Origin: Leptotrichia massiliensis
GTDB taxonomy: Bacteria; Fusobacteriota; Fusobacteriia; Fusobacteriales; Leptotrichiaceae
Reading direction: 5' to 3'
DNA: 64,000 bases
Assembly: GCF_900104625.1 (NCBI RefSeq)
Contig: NZ_FNVZ01000005.1
Span: 620,001 to 684,000, forward strand
Numbering within the stretch: the stretch's first letter is position 1; each line of letters starts with the position of its first letter. Of the stretch, positions 34,615 through 42,681 are shown piece after piece. Both the position numbers and the translations under genes were made by a program. A model generated the notes under the pieces. The model saw nothing but the letters and a program-made list of their open reading frames with translations. It searched no databases and had not been told where the DNA came from.

Positions 34615-35353
34615 ATTGATAACAATAGAGAAAGTAAGAGGATTTATTGGAGAAAATGGAATAATATTTTTGAATTTAGAGGACGTGGCAAGAGGGCTAG
34701 GGTTTGTTGATATAAAAAACGGAATTGAATACATAAGATGGAACAGAGTGGAGAAATATTTGAAAGATTTTGGTTTCGCCACAAGTGGCGAAAATGATTT
34801 TATACCTGAAAATCTCTTTTATTTATTAGCAATGAAAGGTAAAAATGAAATCGCAAGAAATTTTCAGTTAAAAGTTGCAAACAAGATTTTACCAGCAATA
34901 AGAAAAACAGGAATGTACGCAACAGAAGAATTATTAAATAATCCTGATTTAGCAATCCAGGCTTTTATGAAACTAAAAGAAGAAATGGTAAAAAGAAAAG
35001 AATTAGAGAAAAAAGTTGAGGAGCAGCAGTCTAAAGTTGATTTTTACAATGATGTGACTGGCAGTGATACGACAGCAGAAATTGCAACAGTGGCAAAAGT
35101 GTTGAATTTTAAAAATATTGGAAGAAACACGTTGTTTAATATTTTACGAAATCAGGGAATACTTCAAAAGGACAATGTGCCGTTTCAAACATATGTTGAC
35201 CGCGGATATTTTCGAGTAGTTGAAAGCAAATGGAATACTCCAAATGGCGATGTGAAAGTAAATTATAAAACTGTTGTATATCAAAAAGGGATAAATTTTA
35301 TATCTAAATTATTAAAGGAACTTGGTTATAAAAAAACGGAAGTGATGCCATAA
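34607..35353 (+). CDS. Phage antirepressor (Bro-N + C-terminal KilAC-like domain)
   Basis: 248-residue antirepressor-type protein. N-terminal Bro-N domain (FLNLEDVARGLGFVDIKNGI through IARNFQLKVANKILPAIRKT), coiled-coil middle (KRKELEKKVEEQQSKVDFYN) and a C-terminal DNA-binding ANT/KilAC domain (SDTTAEIATVAKVLNFKNIG, NILRNQGILQKDNVPFQTYV). The ATG at 34607 follows GAGGG. Such proteins counteract CI-type repressors or regulate lysis. Confidence 0.9.
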   Translation: MNELITIEKVRGFIGENGIIFLNLEDVARGLGFVDIKNGIEYIRWNRVEKYLKDFGFATSGENDFIPENLFYLLAMKGKNEIARNFQLKVANKILPAIRKTGMYATEELLNNPDLAIQAFMKLKEEMVKRKELEKKVEEQQSKVDFYNDVTGSDTTAEIATVAKVLNFKNIGRNTLFNILRNQGILQKDNVPFQTYVDRGYFRVVESKWNTPNGDVKVNYKTVVYQKGINFISKLLKELGYKKTEVMP

Positions 35354-35535
35354 TGGGTGAACAAGATAATGTATTTGAAAAAGTAAAAATCAGATTATTA
35401 AGTGGAATCAAAATAAACGATAGCGATTTCAACTTTATGAAGTTGAACGCTAATTTATTTAAGAGCATTAAATTTATTAAGAAAAGAAAGGCAAGAAAAA
35501 AATGGCTTACACGGAAATTAAAAACAGCGAGATAA
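35353..35535 (+). CDS. Small basic protein
   Basis: 60 residues with a Lys/Arg-rich C-terminus (SIKFIKKRKARKKWLTRKLK). Its start overlaps the antirepressor stop and its end overlaps the HNH gene by 34 nt. Unknown function. Confidence 0.45.
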   Translation: MGEQDNVFEKVKIRLLSGIKINDSDFNFMKLNANLFKSIKFIKKRKARKKWLTRKLKTAR

Positions 35536-36242
35536 CAATAACATTAGCCGTAGAAAAAGTTTATCCAGGACTTAAGCAACAGCTGGAAGAGCGTCTTAAT
35601 AATTTTCCAATCAAAGTTATTCCTGTAAAAAAATTGTCTAAGGCACAGAACGGACTGATACATGTGTTAATAAAGCAATTTGCTGATGAATTAGGATGGA
35701 CTATGCTGGATATGAAAGAATATCAGAAAGAACAGTTTGCAATAAGCAGAGATTTGAATAAATTTTCTACTGCCAAATGTGATATGGAGACCGCAAATGA
35801 TTTTATAGCATTTTTAATAGAGCAGGCATTGGAAAATGATATTAACTTATATATCTTGAACAAGCAAGATAAAAGATACAGGCATATACTGGAAATAGAT
35901 AAGATGACTGAAAGATATGTGATTGCTTGCTTGAAAAATAAGACTTGTGCAATATGTGGAAGAAATGCAGGAGTTGAATTAGATCACTGGAAAACGGTTG
36001 CAAGTAGTGTTGGAAACTATGAAAATGATGATGGCTTGCATAATCCGTTTATATCGTTGTGTAGTCAACATCATAGGGAAAAGCACGATATCGGAGTTGA
36101 GAGCTTCAAGAACAAGTATTATATTGAAGGAGTATGGCTTAATCCGCAACTTGTTTATGAACTGCTGGAAGTTTATCCGAATCACTTTAAATTGTTTAGG
36201 AAAAGATTGAAAGAGGGGTATTATAGAGGGATTATAAAATAG
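35502..36242 (+). CDS. HNH nuclease (putative HNHc family)
   Basis: 246-residue protein with an N-terminal domain that recalls phage recombination proteins (AKGLIHVLIKQFADELGW-like) and a C-terminal zinc/HNH nuclease: CAICGRNAGVELDHWKTV, HNPFISLCSQHHREKHDIG with the two Cys-x2-Cys-like elements and the DH/HH catalytic residues. Location in the early region rather than beside the terminase suggests a replication/recombination nuclease. Confidence 0.85.
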   Translation: MAYTEIKNSEITITLAVEKVYPGLKQQLEERLNNFPIKVIPVKKLSKAQNGLIHVLIKQFADELGWTMLDMKEYQKEQFAISRDLNKFSTAKCDMETANDFIAFLIEQALENDINLYILNKQDKRYRHILEIDKMTERYVIACLKNKTCAICGRNAGVELDHWKTVASSVGNYENDDGLHNPFISLCSQHHREKHDIGVESFKNKYYIEGVWLNPQLVYELLEVYPNHFKLFRKRLKEGYYRGIIK

Positions 36243-36297
36243 AAACAAGTTCAGTCGCAGAAAGTCGTTTTTATTAGAGAAAGGTTAGGATGAGTAA

Positions 36298-36570
36298 ATG
36301 AAAAAATTATTATTAGGAATTGTAATTTTAGGATTATTAGGAAGCTGTGCAAGATGGGAAGATTCTAAAAAAGACTATGAAAGCGATACAAAAGGGCTAA
36401 AAAGGACAGTACAAATTTATACTCTTGACGGAAAATTGTTAAAGGAATACAAAGGGCTGATAAGGGTAAGAGATTCGGATGAGAGCGGAAGAATATCATT
36501 AAACTTAATAAGCGAAAACAATCGCAGAGTTACAATTGATAATGCGATTGTGATAACAGAGGAGGAATAA
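36298..36570 (+). CDS. Phage lipoprotein (DUF5052-like)
   Basis: 90 residues with a lipoprotein signal: KKLLLGIVILGLLGSC, the Cys being the lipidation site. The mature part reads GLKRTVQIYTLDGKLLKEYK and RRVTIDNAIVITEEE, as in small DUF5052-like phage lipoproteins. Membrane-anchored outside the cytoplasm; possible superinfection exclusion, unproven. Confidence 0.7.
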   Translation: MKKLLLGIVILGLLGSCARWEDSKKDYESDTKGLKRTVQIYTLDGKLLKEYKGLIRVRDSDESGRISLNLISENNRRVTIDNAIVITEEE

Positions 36571-36800
36571 TGGAAATAATAATGAGAATTTTAAGTGCAG
36601 CAGTTACAATATTTTTAGTTTTCTTTTTAGTTAGTTATCTGTATGCTTTAGTTGAAGATGTAAAAAAGAAATTAAGAGGAATAACTAAAATTAATTATAC
36701 ACCTTACAATGTGATGTATTTTTTAGTATTTTGGTTTTTAAGTATTATGCTGATTTATACAATAATAAATTTGATTGTATTTTTTGCAATTAGAGTGTAA
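36570..36800 (+). CDS. Small two-helix membrane protein
   Basis: 76 residues with two transmembrane helices (AAVTIFLVFFLVSYLYALV and VMYFLVFWFLSIMLIYTIIN). Its start overlaps the lipoprotein stop by one base, so the pair likely works together in the envelope. Unknown function. Confidence 0.55.
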   Translation: MEIIMRILSAAVTIFLVFFLVSYLYALVEDVKKKLRGITKINYTPYNVMYFLVFWFLSIMLIYTIINLIVFFAIRV

Positions 36801-36818
36801 AAATATCACTCAAAACAG

Positions 36819-36847
36819 TTGCAAATGTTGATAAAATAAGGTATAAT
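36819..36847 (+). promoter_or_regulatory. Promoter ahead of the packaging module
   Basis: TTGCAA (36819-36824), 17-bp spacer, perfect TATAAT (36842-36847). Drives the 54-codon gene at 36862; a terminator then precedes the packaging genes. Confidence 0.65.
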
Positions 36848-36861
36848 AAAGGGGTGATAAA

Positions 36862-37026
36862 ATGCTTACTAAAGAGCAGATAAAACAAATTGAAAGTAAC
36901 AAAAATCTTTTTTTGTTTATAGTAGAATTACTGGAAGAAATGAACAAAAAAGGAGAAAAAGAGATGACAATTATTTTCAATAGCGGCAAAGTAATAAGAA
37001 GAAAAAAAACAAATACAATTGGATAA
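36862..37026 (+). CDS. 54-residue hypothetical protein
   Basis: MLTKEQIKQIESNKNLFLFI, a helical amphipathic stretch, then a strand-like end (MTIIFNSGKVIRRKK). AAGGGG upstream, own promoter, own terminator. A small independently transcribed gene between the early and late modules; could be a late regulator, but no family is recognised. Confidence 0.5.
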   Translation: MLTKEQIKQIESNKNLFLFIVELLEEMNKKGEKEMTIIFNSGKVIRRKKTNTIG

Positions 37027-37049
37027 AGGCAAGAGTTATGAAAGTTAAT

Positions 37050-37105
37050 GAGCCGATTTATATGTAGATTAGAAATAGTCTATTTATAAGTCGGCTCTTT
37101 TTTTG
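37050..37105 (+). terminator. Strong intrinsic terminator
   Basis: A 13-bp stem (37050-37062 with 37085-37097, one G-T pair; core GAGCCGA/TCGGCTC) followed by seven T. Ends the short transcript before the packaging genes. Confidence 0.9.
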
Positions 37106-37131
37106 TCTAAAAATCAAAGAAAGGGGGCAAA

Positions 37132-38679
37132 ATGAAGATAGAGAGAATAAATATCAATGAAATAATTGAGTATTCAGGAAATGCAAAAGAACATCCTGAA
37201 TGGCAAATTGAACAGATTAAAAACAGTATTCAAGAATTTGGATTCAATGATCCGATCGCGATTGACGAAAAAGGCATAATAATCGAAGGACATGGAAGGT
37301 ATCTAGCATTAAAAGAACTTGGATATACAGAAATAGAAATAATTAGATTAAATCATTTAACAGAGGAGCAAAAAGCAGCTTATGCTATTGCTCACAATAA
37401 ATTAACTATGAATACAGAGTTCAATGTCGAAAAACTACAGTACGAGTTGAACAAGCTGGAAATAGCTGATTTTAATTTAAATTTGTTAGGTTTCAGTGAA
37501 GTGGAGTTAGAAGAAATAATGGAAGACGAAATCGAAGAAACAGAAGAAGATGAAACCGAAATTATTGAAGATGATTTAGAGATAGCTGAATCTGAAAATA
37601 TTGTAATAAAAACAGGAGATTTGATTGAGTTAGGAAAACATAAAGTAATGTGTGGAGATAGTACGAATCCAAAACAAATAATGCAACTGTTAGGAAATAA
37701 AAAAGTGGATTTGATTTTTACCGATCCCCCTTATGGAATGAAAAAAGAAAAGGATGGTGTGGCAAACGATAACTTAAATTTTGATAATTTACTGGAATTT
37801 AATAAAAAATGGATTCCTTTATCATTTGAAAATTTAAAAGAAAATGGTAGTTGGTACTGCTGGGGAATAGATGAGCCGTTAATGGACATATATTCAAATG
37901 TACTAAAACCAAAAATCAAAAACAACGAAATAACATTCAGAAATTTGATAACTTGGGACAAAAGGAACGGACAGGGGCAAAATTCAGAACTTACAAGGAT
38001 GTATGCCGTTGCTGATGAAAAATGTTTATTTGTTATGAATGGTGTGCAGGGATTTAATACGAATTCAGAAAATTATTATGAAGGATGGGAACCAATCCGA
38101 CAATATCTTGCAGGAGAAATGGAAAAATGTGGTGGAAACAAGAGCTGGAAAAAAGCACTGGGAAATCAAATGGGAAAACATTATTTTACAAAGAGCCAGT
38201 GGTTATTTCCGACTGAAGAAAATTACAAAAAGTTACAAAAATACGGAAAAGAATATGGAGCTTTTCAAAAAGAATATGGAGAGCTGAAAAAAGAATATGA
38301 AAAAATAAAAAGTAAATTTTATGATTCGAGAGCTTATTTCAATAATACACACGATAACATGAACAATGTTTGGCATTTTGATAGAGTTGTAGGAAAAGAT
38401 AGAGAAGGGGTAGGAGAACACGCAACACCTAAGCCTGTCGGATTGTGTGCAAGAGCAATAAAAAGTAGCAGTCGAGAAAATGAAAAGGTATTAGATTTAT
38501 TTGGTGGAAGCGGAAGTACACTGATAGCTTGTGAACAACTAAACAGGAAAGCGTATTTAATGGAATTAGAAACCAAGTGGGTGCAAGTAATTATAGAAAG
38601 ATATTTAAAATTTACAGGAGAGGAAGAAATAAAGATAAATGGAAAAACTGTAAATTGGGAAGAGTATAAAAATGGATAA
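37132..38679 (+). CDS. ParB-domain DNA methyltransferase fusion
   Basis: 515 residues. The N-terminal ParB-like nuclease domain (ERININEIIEYSGNAKEHPE, IIIEGHGRYLALKELGY) is followed by an acidic linker (about 125-155) and an adenine/N4-cytosine methylase domain with motif IV FTDPPYGMKKE, a long target-recognition insert (about 230-420), and motif I LDLFGGSGSTLIACEQ. Such fusions typically sit just before the terminase genes of phages. Its 3' end overlaps the small terminase by 8 nt. Confidence 0.92.
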   Translation: MKIERININEIIEYSGNAKEHPEWQIEQIKNSIQEFGFNDPIAIDEKGIIIEGHGRYLALKELGYTEIEIIRLNHLTEEQKAAYAIAHNKLTMNTEFNVEKLQYELNKLEIADFNLNLLGFSEVELEEIMEDEIEETEEDETEIIEDDLEIAESENIVIKTGDLIELGKHKVMCGDSTNPKQIMQLLGNKKVDLIFTDPPYGMKKEKDGVANDNLNFDNLLEFNKKWIPLSFENLKENGSWYCWGIDEPLMDIYSNVLKPKIKNNEITFRNLITWDKRNGQGQNSELTRMYAVADEKCLFVMNGVQGFNTNSENYYEGWEPIRQYLAGEMEKCGGNKSWKKALGNQMGKHYFTKSQWLFPTEENYKKLQKYGKEYGAFQKEYGELKKEYEKIKSKFYDSRAYFNNTHDNMNNVWHFDRVVGKDREGVGEHATPKPVGLCARAIKSSSRENEKVLDLFGGSGSTLIACEQLNRKAYLMELETKWVQVIIERYLKFTGEEEIKINGKTVNWEEYKNG

Positions 38680-39373
38680 GCAGGACTTACGAGATCTGTT
38701 AAGAAAGGAATACGAAAATGGTGTAGGAATCACAGAACTGTGTCGAAAATACAATCAAAGCATCAACACTGTGAAGAGCTGGAGAAAAAGAGAAGGCTGG
38801 AAAAAAAAACAGATAAATGCACCCTTAACTAATGCACCCCCAAAAAAGAAAATTGCACCCCCAAAGCAAAAGGGTGCAAATAATAAAGAAACCCAGATAA
38901 AAGCGGACATAATTAATAATGTTCCCAAAGAAGAAATTTTGGAAAAACATGGAATAAAAAAGAGTACTTATTATAACAAAGCAAAAAGTATTAGACAACT
39001 AAGAAAAGAACGTACAGAAAAGTATCTTGAACAAATAGCTGATGAAGTTTATAAAGGCGAATTATACAGGATACTAAAAGGGACAGAAACCGCAAAAGCA
39101 AATTTGGTAGTAAGAGCAACCAAAGAAATAAATTCACAAGAAATGGATACTAAAAAAGTACAAGAATACGAAAAAGCGTACACAACTATTAAAAAAATGG
39201 GAAATGATTTAATGCGGACTGGTAAGATGCTTACCGCTTATGAGGTTCTGGAGATTGATAGACAGCTTGCTGAAGAGGAAATATCAAGAGAGAAATTAGA
39301 AATTGAGAAATCAAAAATAAAATCTTTTGATGAAGAAGATAAAAAAATAGAAATAGAGTTGGTGGGGATTTAA
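38672..39373 (+). CDS. Terminase small subunit
   Basis: 233-residue DNA-recognition subunit of the packaging motor. N-terminal HTH (ITELCRKYNQSINTVKSWRK), a Pro/Lys-rich linker with repeated APPKK elements, a second HTH (NVPKEEILEKHGIKKSTYYN) and a long helical C-terminus likely for oligomerisation. Its stop overlaps the large subunit start. Confidence 0.85.
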   Translation: MDKQDLRDLLRKEYENGVGITELCRKYNQSINTVKSWRKREGWKKKQINAPLTNAPPKKKIAPPKQKGANNKETQIKADIINNVPKEEILEKHGIKKSTYYNKAKSIRQLRKERTEKYLEQIADEVYKGELYRILKGTETAKANLVVRATKEINSQEMDTKKVQEYEKAYTTIKKMGNDLMRTGKMLTAYEVLEIDRQLAEEEISREKLEIEKSKIKSFDEEDKKIEIELVGI

Positions 39374-40713
39374 TGAAAATAAGAAGTGAAGTGAACAAAC
39401 ATTTTCAAGAGTTTTTGTTAGATCAGGAACAACAAATATATTTTTTATTAGGCGGATACGGAAGTAGTAAATCATATAATGCAGCAGTTAAATTGGTTTT
39501 ATTAGCTTTGAAAGAAAAAAGAAAAATATTAGTGGTAAGGCAAATAAGGGATAACTTGAAAGAAAGTTGTTACGCTGATCTTCAAGATATTATTTATAGT
39601 TTTGGATTGGATAAATATTTTTATTTCACATCAACACCAATGAAAATTATTTGTACTGTAACAGGAACTGAATTTATTTTCAGAGGATTAGATAACGTCA
39701 AGAAAATAAAATCAATAAAGGATATAGATACCATTTGGATAGAAGAAGCAGATGAGATTGACTATAAATCATTTAAAGAACTTAAATCGAGATTGAGAAG
39801 TATAAAAAACAGAAATATATTGATATTAACAACTAATCCTAATGAGTTCGGAGTATGGACGTATAAATATTTGACAGAAATTTTGAAAACGGTTGGCAAA
39901 GATGAAAACAATCTATATGCTGAACGGATTATGAAAATAAAGAATGAAGTAAATCTGAAAAAAGGAAATGTATTTTCTGAAAACATATATTTACATCATT
40001 CAGTATACACGGACAATAAATTTTTGCCCGACAATTTTATAGCAGACTTGGAAACGGAAACAGATGACTATTTAAGAGCAATTAAAACATTAGGGAGATT
40101 TGGAAGTGCCGGAGATACATTATTTAGAAATTTACATCATATGGAGCAAAGTAGAATAGAAAAGTTGATTGAAGGCAAATGGAATAGATTCGCTGGGTTC
40201 GATTTTGGTTTTAGCAACTCGTACAACGCAATAGTAAGAGTTGTGATAGATGAAGAGTTGAACGACTTATATATTTACGAAGAGTTTTACGATAATCATT
40301 TAACCGATGCGGAAATGTTAGAAACTGAAATGATACAGAAATTAATAAATGACGGAGAAGTTGTTTATGCGGATAGTGCTGAGCCAAAAGCAATAGCTTT
40401 TTACAATATGAATAATGTAATGATTAATCCAGTCAAAAAGACGAGCGATATAAGTAAAGCCGGAGTTAAAAAGATACAATCATTTAGAAATATATTTATT
40501 GATAAAAATGTGTGCCCGAATACATACAGAGAATTAACGGAAATGAAGTGGTTTTTCAATAAAGATGGATTGATAGCAAAGAATCCAAAGACGCAAAAGC
40601 CGTTTAATATCGACCCGCATTCATTTGATGCTATTAAATATGCTTTAAGTGATTACACGCCATATATATTAAATAAACATTATTACAAAGAGGAGGTGGA
40701 TAATGAGACTTAA
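39373..40713 (+). CDS. Terminase large subunit (PBSX/Terminase_3 type)
   Basis: 446-residue packaging ATPase-nuclease. Walker A LLGGYGSSKSYNAA near residue 30, Walker B TIWIEEADEI near 120, coupling TTNPNE, and the RNase H-like nuclease domain beginning FAGFDFGFSNSYNAIVRV with later acidic residue in VYADSAEPKAI. Full family length. Overlaps the portal gene by 11 nt. Confidence 0.95.
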   Translation: MKIRSEVNKHFQEFLLDQEQQIYFLLGGYGSSKSYNAAVKLVLLALKEKRKILVVRQIRDNLKESCYADLQDIIYSFGLDKYFYFTSTPMKIICTVTGTEFIFRGLDNVKKIKSIKDIDTIWIEEADEIDYKSFKELKSRLRSIKNRNILILTTNPNEFGVWTYKYLTEILKTVGKDENNLYAERIMKIKNEVNLKKGNVFSENIYLHHSVYTDNKFLPDNFIADLETETDDYLRAIKTLGRFGSAGDTLFRNLHHMEQSRIEKLIEGKWNRFAGFDFGFSNSYNAIVRVVIDEELNDLYIYEEFYDNHLTDAEMLETEMIQKLINDGEVVYADSAEPKAIAFYNMNNVMINPVKKTSDISKAGVKKIQSFRNIFIDKNVCPNTYRELTEMKWFFNKDGLIAKNPKTQKPFNIDPHSFDAIKYALSDYTPYILNKHYYKEEVDNET

Positions 40714-41962
40714 TATTTTTTCAAAAGGATTTTGGAGTACCAGGTCGCCAGTTACGTTATCTGAATTTATAAATAATTATTCTCTTGGAGACGAAGATCC
40801 TGAAAAGTTTTTGACCCAGCTATACAAGAATCCGTTTACATCTAGTGCAATAACAAGAATAAATGAAGCAATCAACAATTTGAAATGGGGAACTTATAAA
40901 AAAGGATATAGCGACAACGTGAAAGATGTAAAAAGCAGCTATGTGCTAAATACATTGCAAAATCCTAATTCCTTGCTTAATACAGACCAATTTATAAATT
41001 ATTTTGCTTTGTATTATATTTTGTTTGGAGAACTGCTTGTAATGAAAGTTGATTTATTTACAAAAGCTGAATTGATTTTATTTAAAAAAGGCTCTTATCA
41101 CATTGAATACGATAGCGAAAATGTGTTGAACGGAATTAAATCAATAAGAATTAACAACAAGGAATACAAGGGCGAAGATTTAAAAATGTTTCACTATATA
41201 AAAGGTGTGAATGTTTATGATAATATCGCTGGAGCAGGATACGGAATAAGCAAGGTGCAATCATTAACGGCTTTGCACAATTACTGGTGTTACATAATGC
41301 AGTGGAACAACAGCATATTAAAGAACGGTGGCAAGAGGAATCTTATTATTGTTGTCAAGAAATTCTTAAATGCTTTTAAGAAAAAAGAAATCAAGAATGA
41401 AATAGAACAAAATAGTGGTTCTAGGAATGTAGGGAAAGCACTTATCTTGGATGGGGAAGGTGCTGAAATAAAAGAGGCAGACTTTTCTCCACAGGACTTT
41501 GATTTTCTGAATGCTATGGACGAGATACGGAATACTACTGCGGCAGTAATGAATGTGCCAAGTATCTTAATTGGGGACAGAACAAACAGTAAATTCAGTA
41601 ATTACAAGGAAGCAAAAAAAGATTTGTACACTGAGAATATATTGCCACTAGTTGAGCAGATAGCTGAATATCTTAATAATATAATGAAAGATAAACTAGA
41701 AAGCAATGAATACATAGATTTCGACACAAGTACGATTGGAGTATTGAAAGAGGATAGAAAAGAAAAAATGGCAATGCTTAATAATCTTAGTTATCTGACA
41801 ATAAACGAGAAAAGAGCTGAACTTGAATATCCTCCAATTGAAAATGGCGACGATATTTTAATCAGTACATCAATGACACCGCTCAAAGAAATATACGAAG
41901 ATGTAAAACCAGTTGAGGAGGAAGACGATGGCGAAGAAGAAGCAGAAAACAAAGAAAATTAA
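40703..41962 (+). CDS. Portal protein (HK97 family)
   Basis: 419-residue phage portal forming the dodecameric DNA gate at the capsid vertex. The order TSSAITRINEAINNLKWGTY, a beta-rich wing, the GYGISKVQSLTALHNYWCYI helix and ILDGEGAEIKEADFSPQDFD is that of HK97-type portals. The C-terminus is very acidic. It overlaps the next gene's start by 35 nt. Confidence 0.92.
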   Translation: MRLNIFSKGFWSTRSPVTLSEFINNYSLGDEDPEKFLTQLYKNPFTSSAITRINEAINNLKWGTYKKGYSDNVKDVKSSYVLNTLQNPNSLLNTDQFINYFALYYILFGELLVMKVDLFTKAELILFKKGSYHIEYDSENVLNGIKSIRINNKEYKGEDLKMFHYIKGVNVYDNIAGAGYGISKVQSLTALHNYWCYIMQWNNSILKNGGKRNLIIVVKKFLNAFKKKEIKNEIEQNSGSRNVGKALILDGEGAEIKEADFSPQDFDFLNAMDEIRNTTAAVMNVPSILIGDRTNSKFSNYKEAKKDLYTENILPLVEQIAEYLNNIMKDKLESNEYIDFDTSTIGVLKEDRKEKMAMLNNLSYLTINEKRAELEYPPIENGDDILISTSMTPLKEIYEDVKPVEEEDDGEEEAENKEN

Positions 41963-42671
41963 GTTGACTAATTCTCAAAAAAAGATAATCGCTAAAAGAC
42001 AGTTGAAAATGCGTAATAGACTAATTAAAAAACAATTTAATAGGCTAAGGCTTGTTTTTAAGCAGTTGCGTGGAGAAATTGATGTAGATGAGCAGATGTT
42101 TTTAAGCGAGTTCGCTTGGGAAACATTTAGCAGTCAATTATTCGATGAATTAAAAAAAGGAATACTTGAAACAGTAAGTGAAACATCTAATTTTTTAATC
42201 ACACATCGTGGCATTGATGAAAAATTAATTCCAGCTGTAAAAAATAAAACTTTGAAAATGTTTGGGAAAAAAGTAATTGCTGAAAAAGTAACTAATATAA
42301 AAGATACAACAAAAAAAATATTAAACAAAGTTATCGTTTCAGGACAGGAAAAAGGGCTTAATATTCGTGATATTGCTAAGAATATAACAGAAAAAGTAAA
42401 AAATATGGAAGAAAAAAGAGCAATGGTTATTGCAAGAACCGAGACGGCTACTACTGCAACAATGACTTATTTGGAAGGGCTTATAAAAGCAGGATTGCCA
42501 AAAACGTGGTGGCACGTTGGAGGTGGAAAAACAGACAGACAGACACATTTAGATCTTGACAAAGTGACGGTTGAAGACGCAAGTAAGCCATTTTCTAACG
42601 GAATGATGTGTCCGCACGACTTAGAAGCAGATGTAGGAGAATTGATAAATTGCCATTGCGAATTAATATAA
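41928..42671 (+). CDS. Minor head / head morphogenesis protein (SPP1 gp7-like)
   Basis: 247-residue basic protein with the gp7-family C-terminal signature: ARTETATTATMTYLEGLIKA, a WWHVGGGKTDRQTHLDLDKV segment and MCPHDLEADVGELINCHCEL with Cys and His. The ATG at 41928 follows GAGGAGG. Acts with the portal in head assembly. Confidence 0.88.
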   Translation: MAKKKQKTKKIKLTNSQKKIIAKRQLKMRNRLIKKQFNRLRLVFKQLRGEIDVDEQMFLSEFAWETFSSQLFDELKKGILETVSETSNFLITHRGIDEKLIPAVKNKTLKMFGKKVIAEKVTNIKDTTKKILNKVIVSGQEKGLNIRDIAKNITEKVKNMEEKRAMVIARTETATTATMTYLEGLIKAGLPKTWWHVGGGKTDRQTHLDLDKVTVEDASKPFSNGMMCPHDLEADVGELINCHCELI

Positions 42672-42681
42672 GGGAGGTAAT

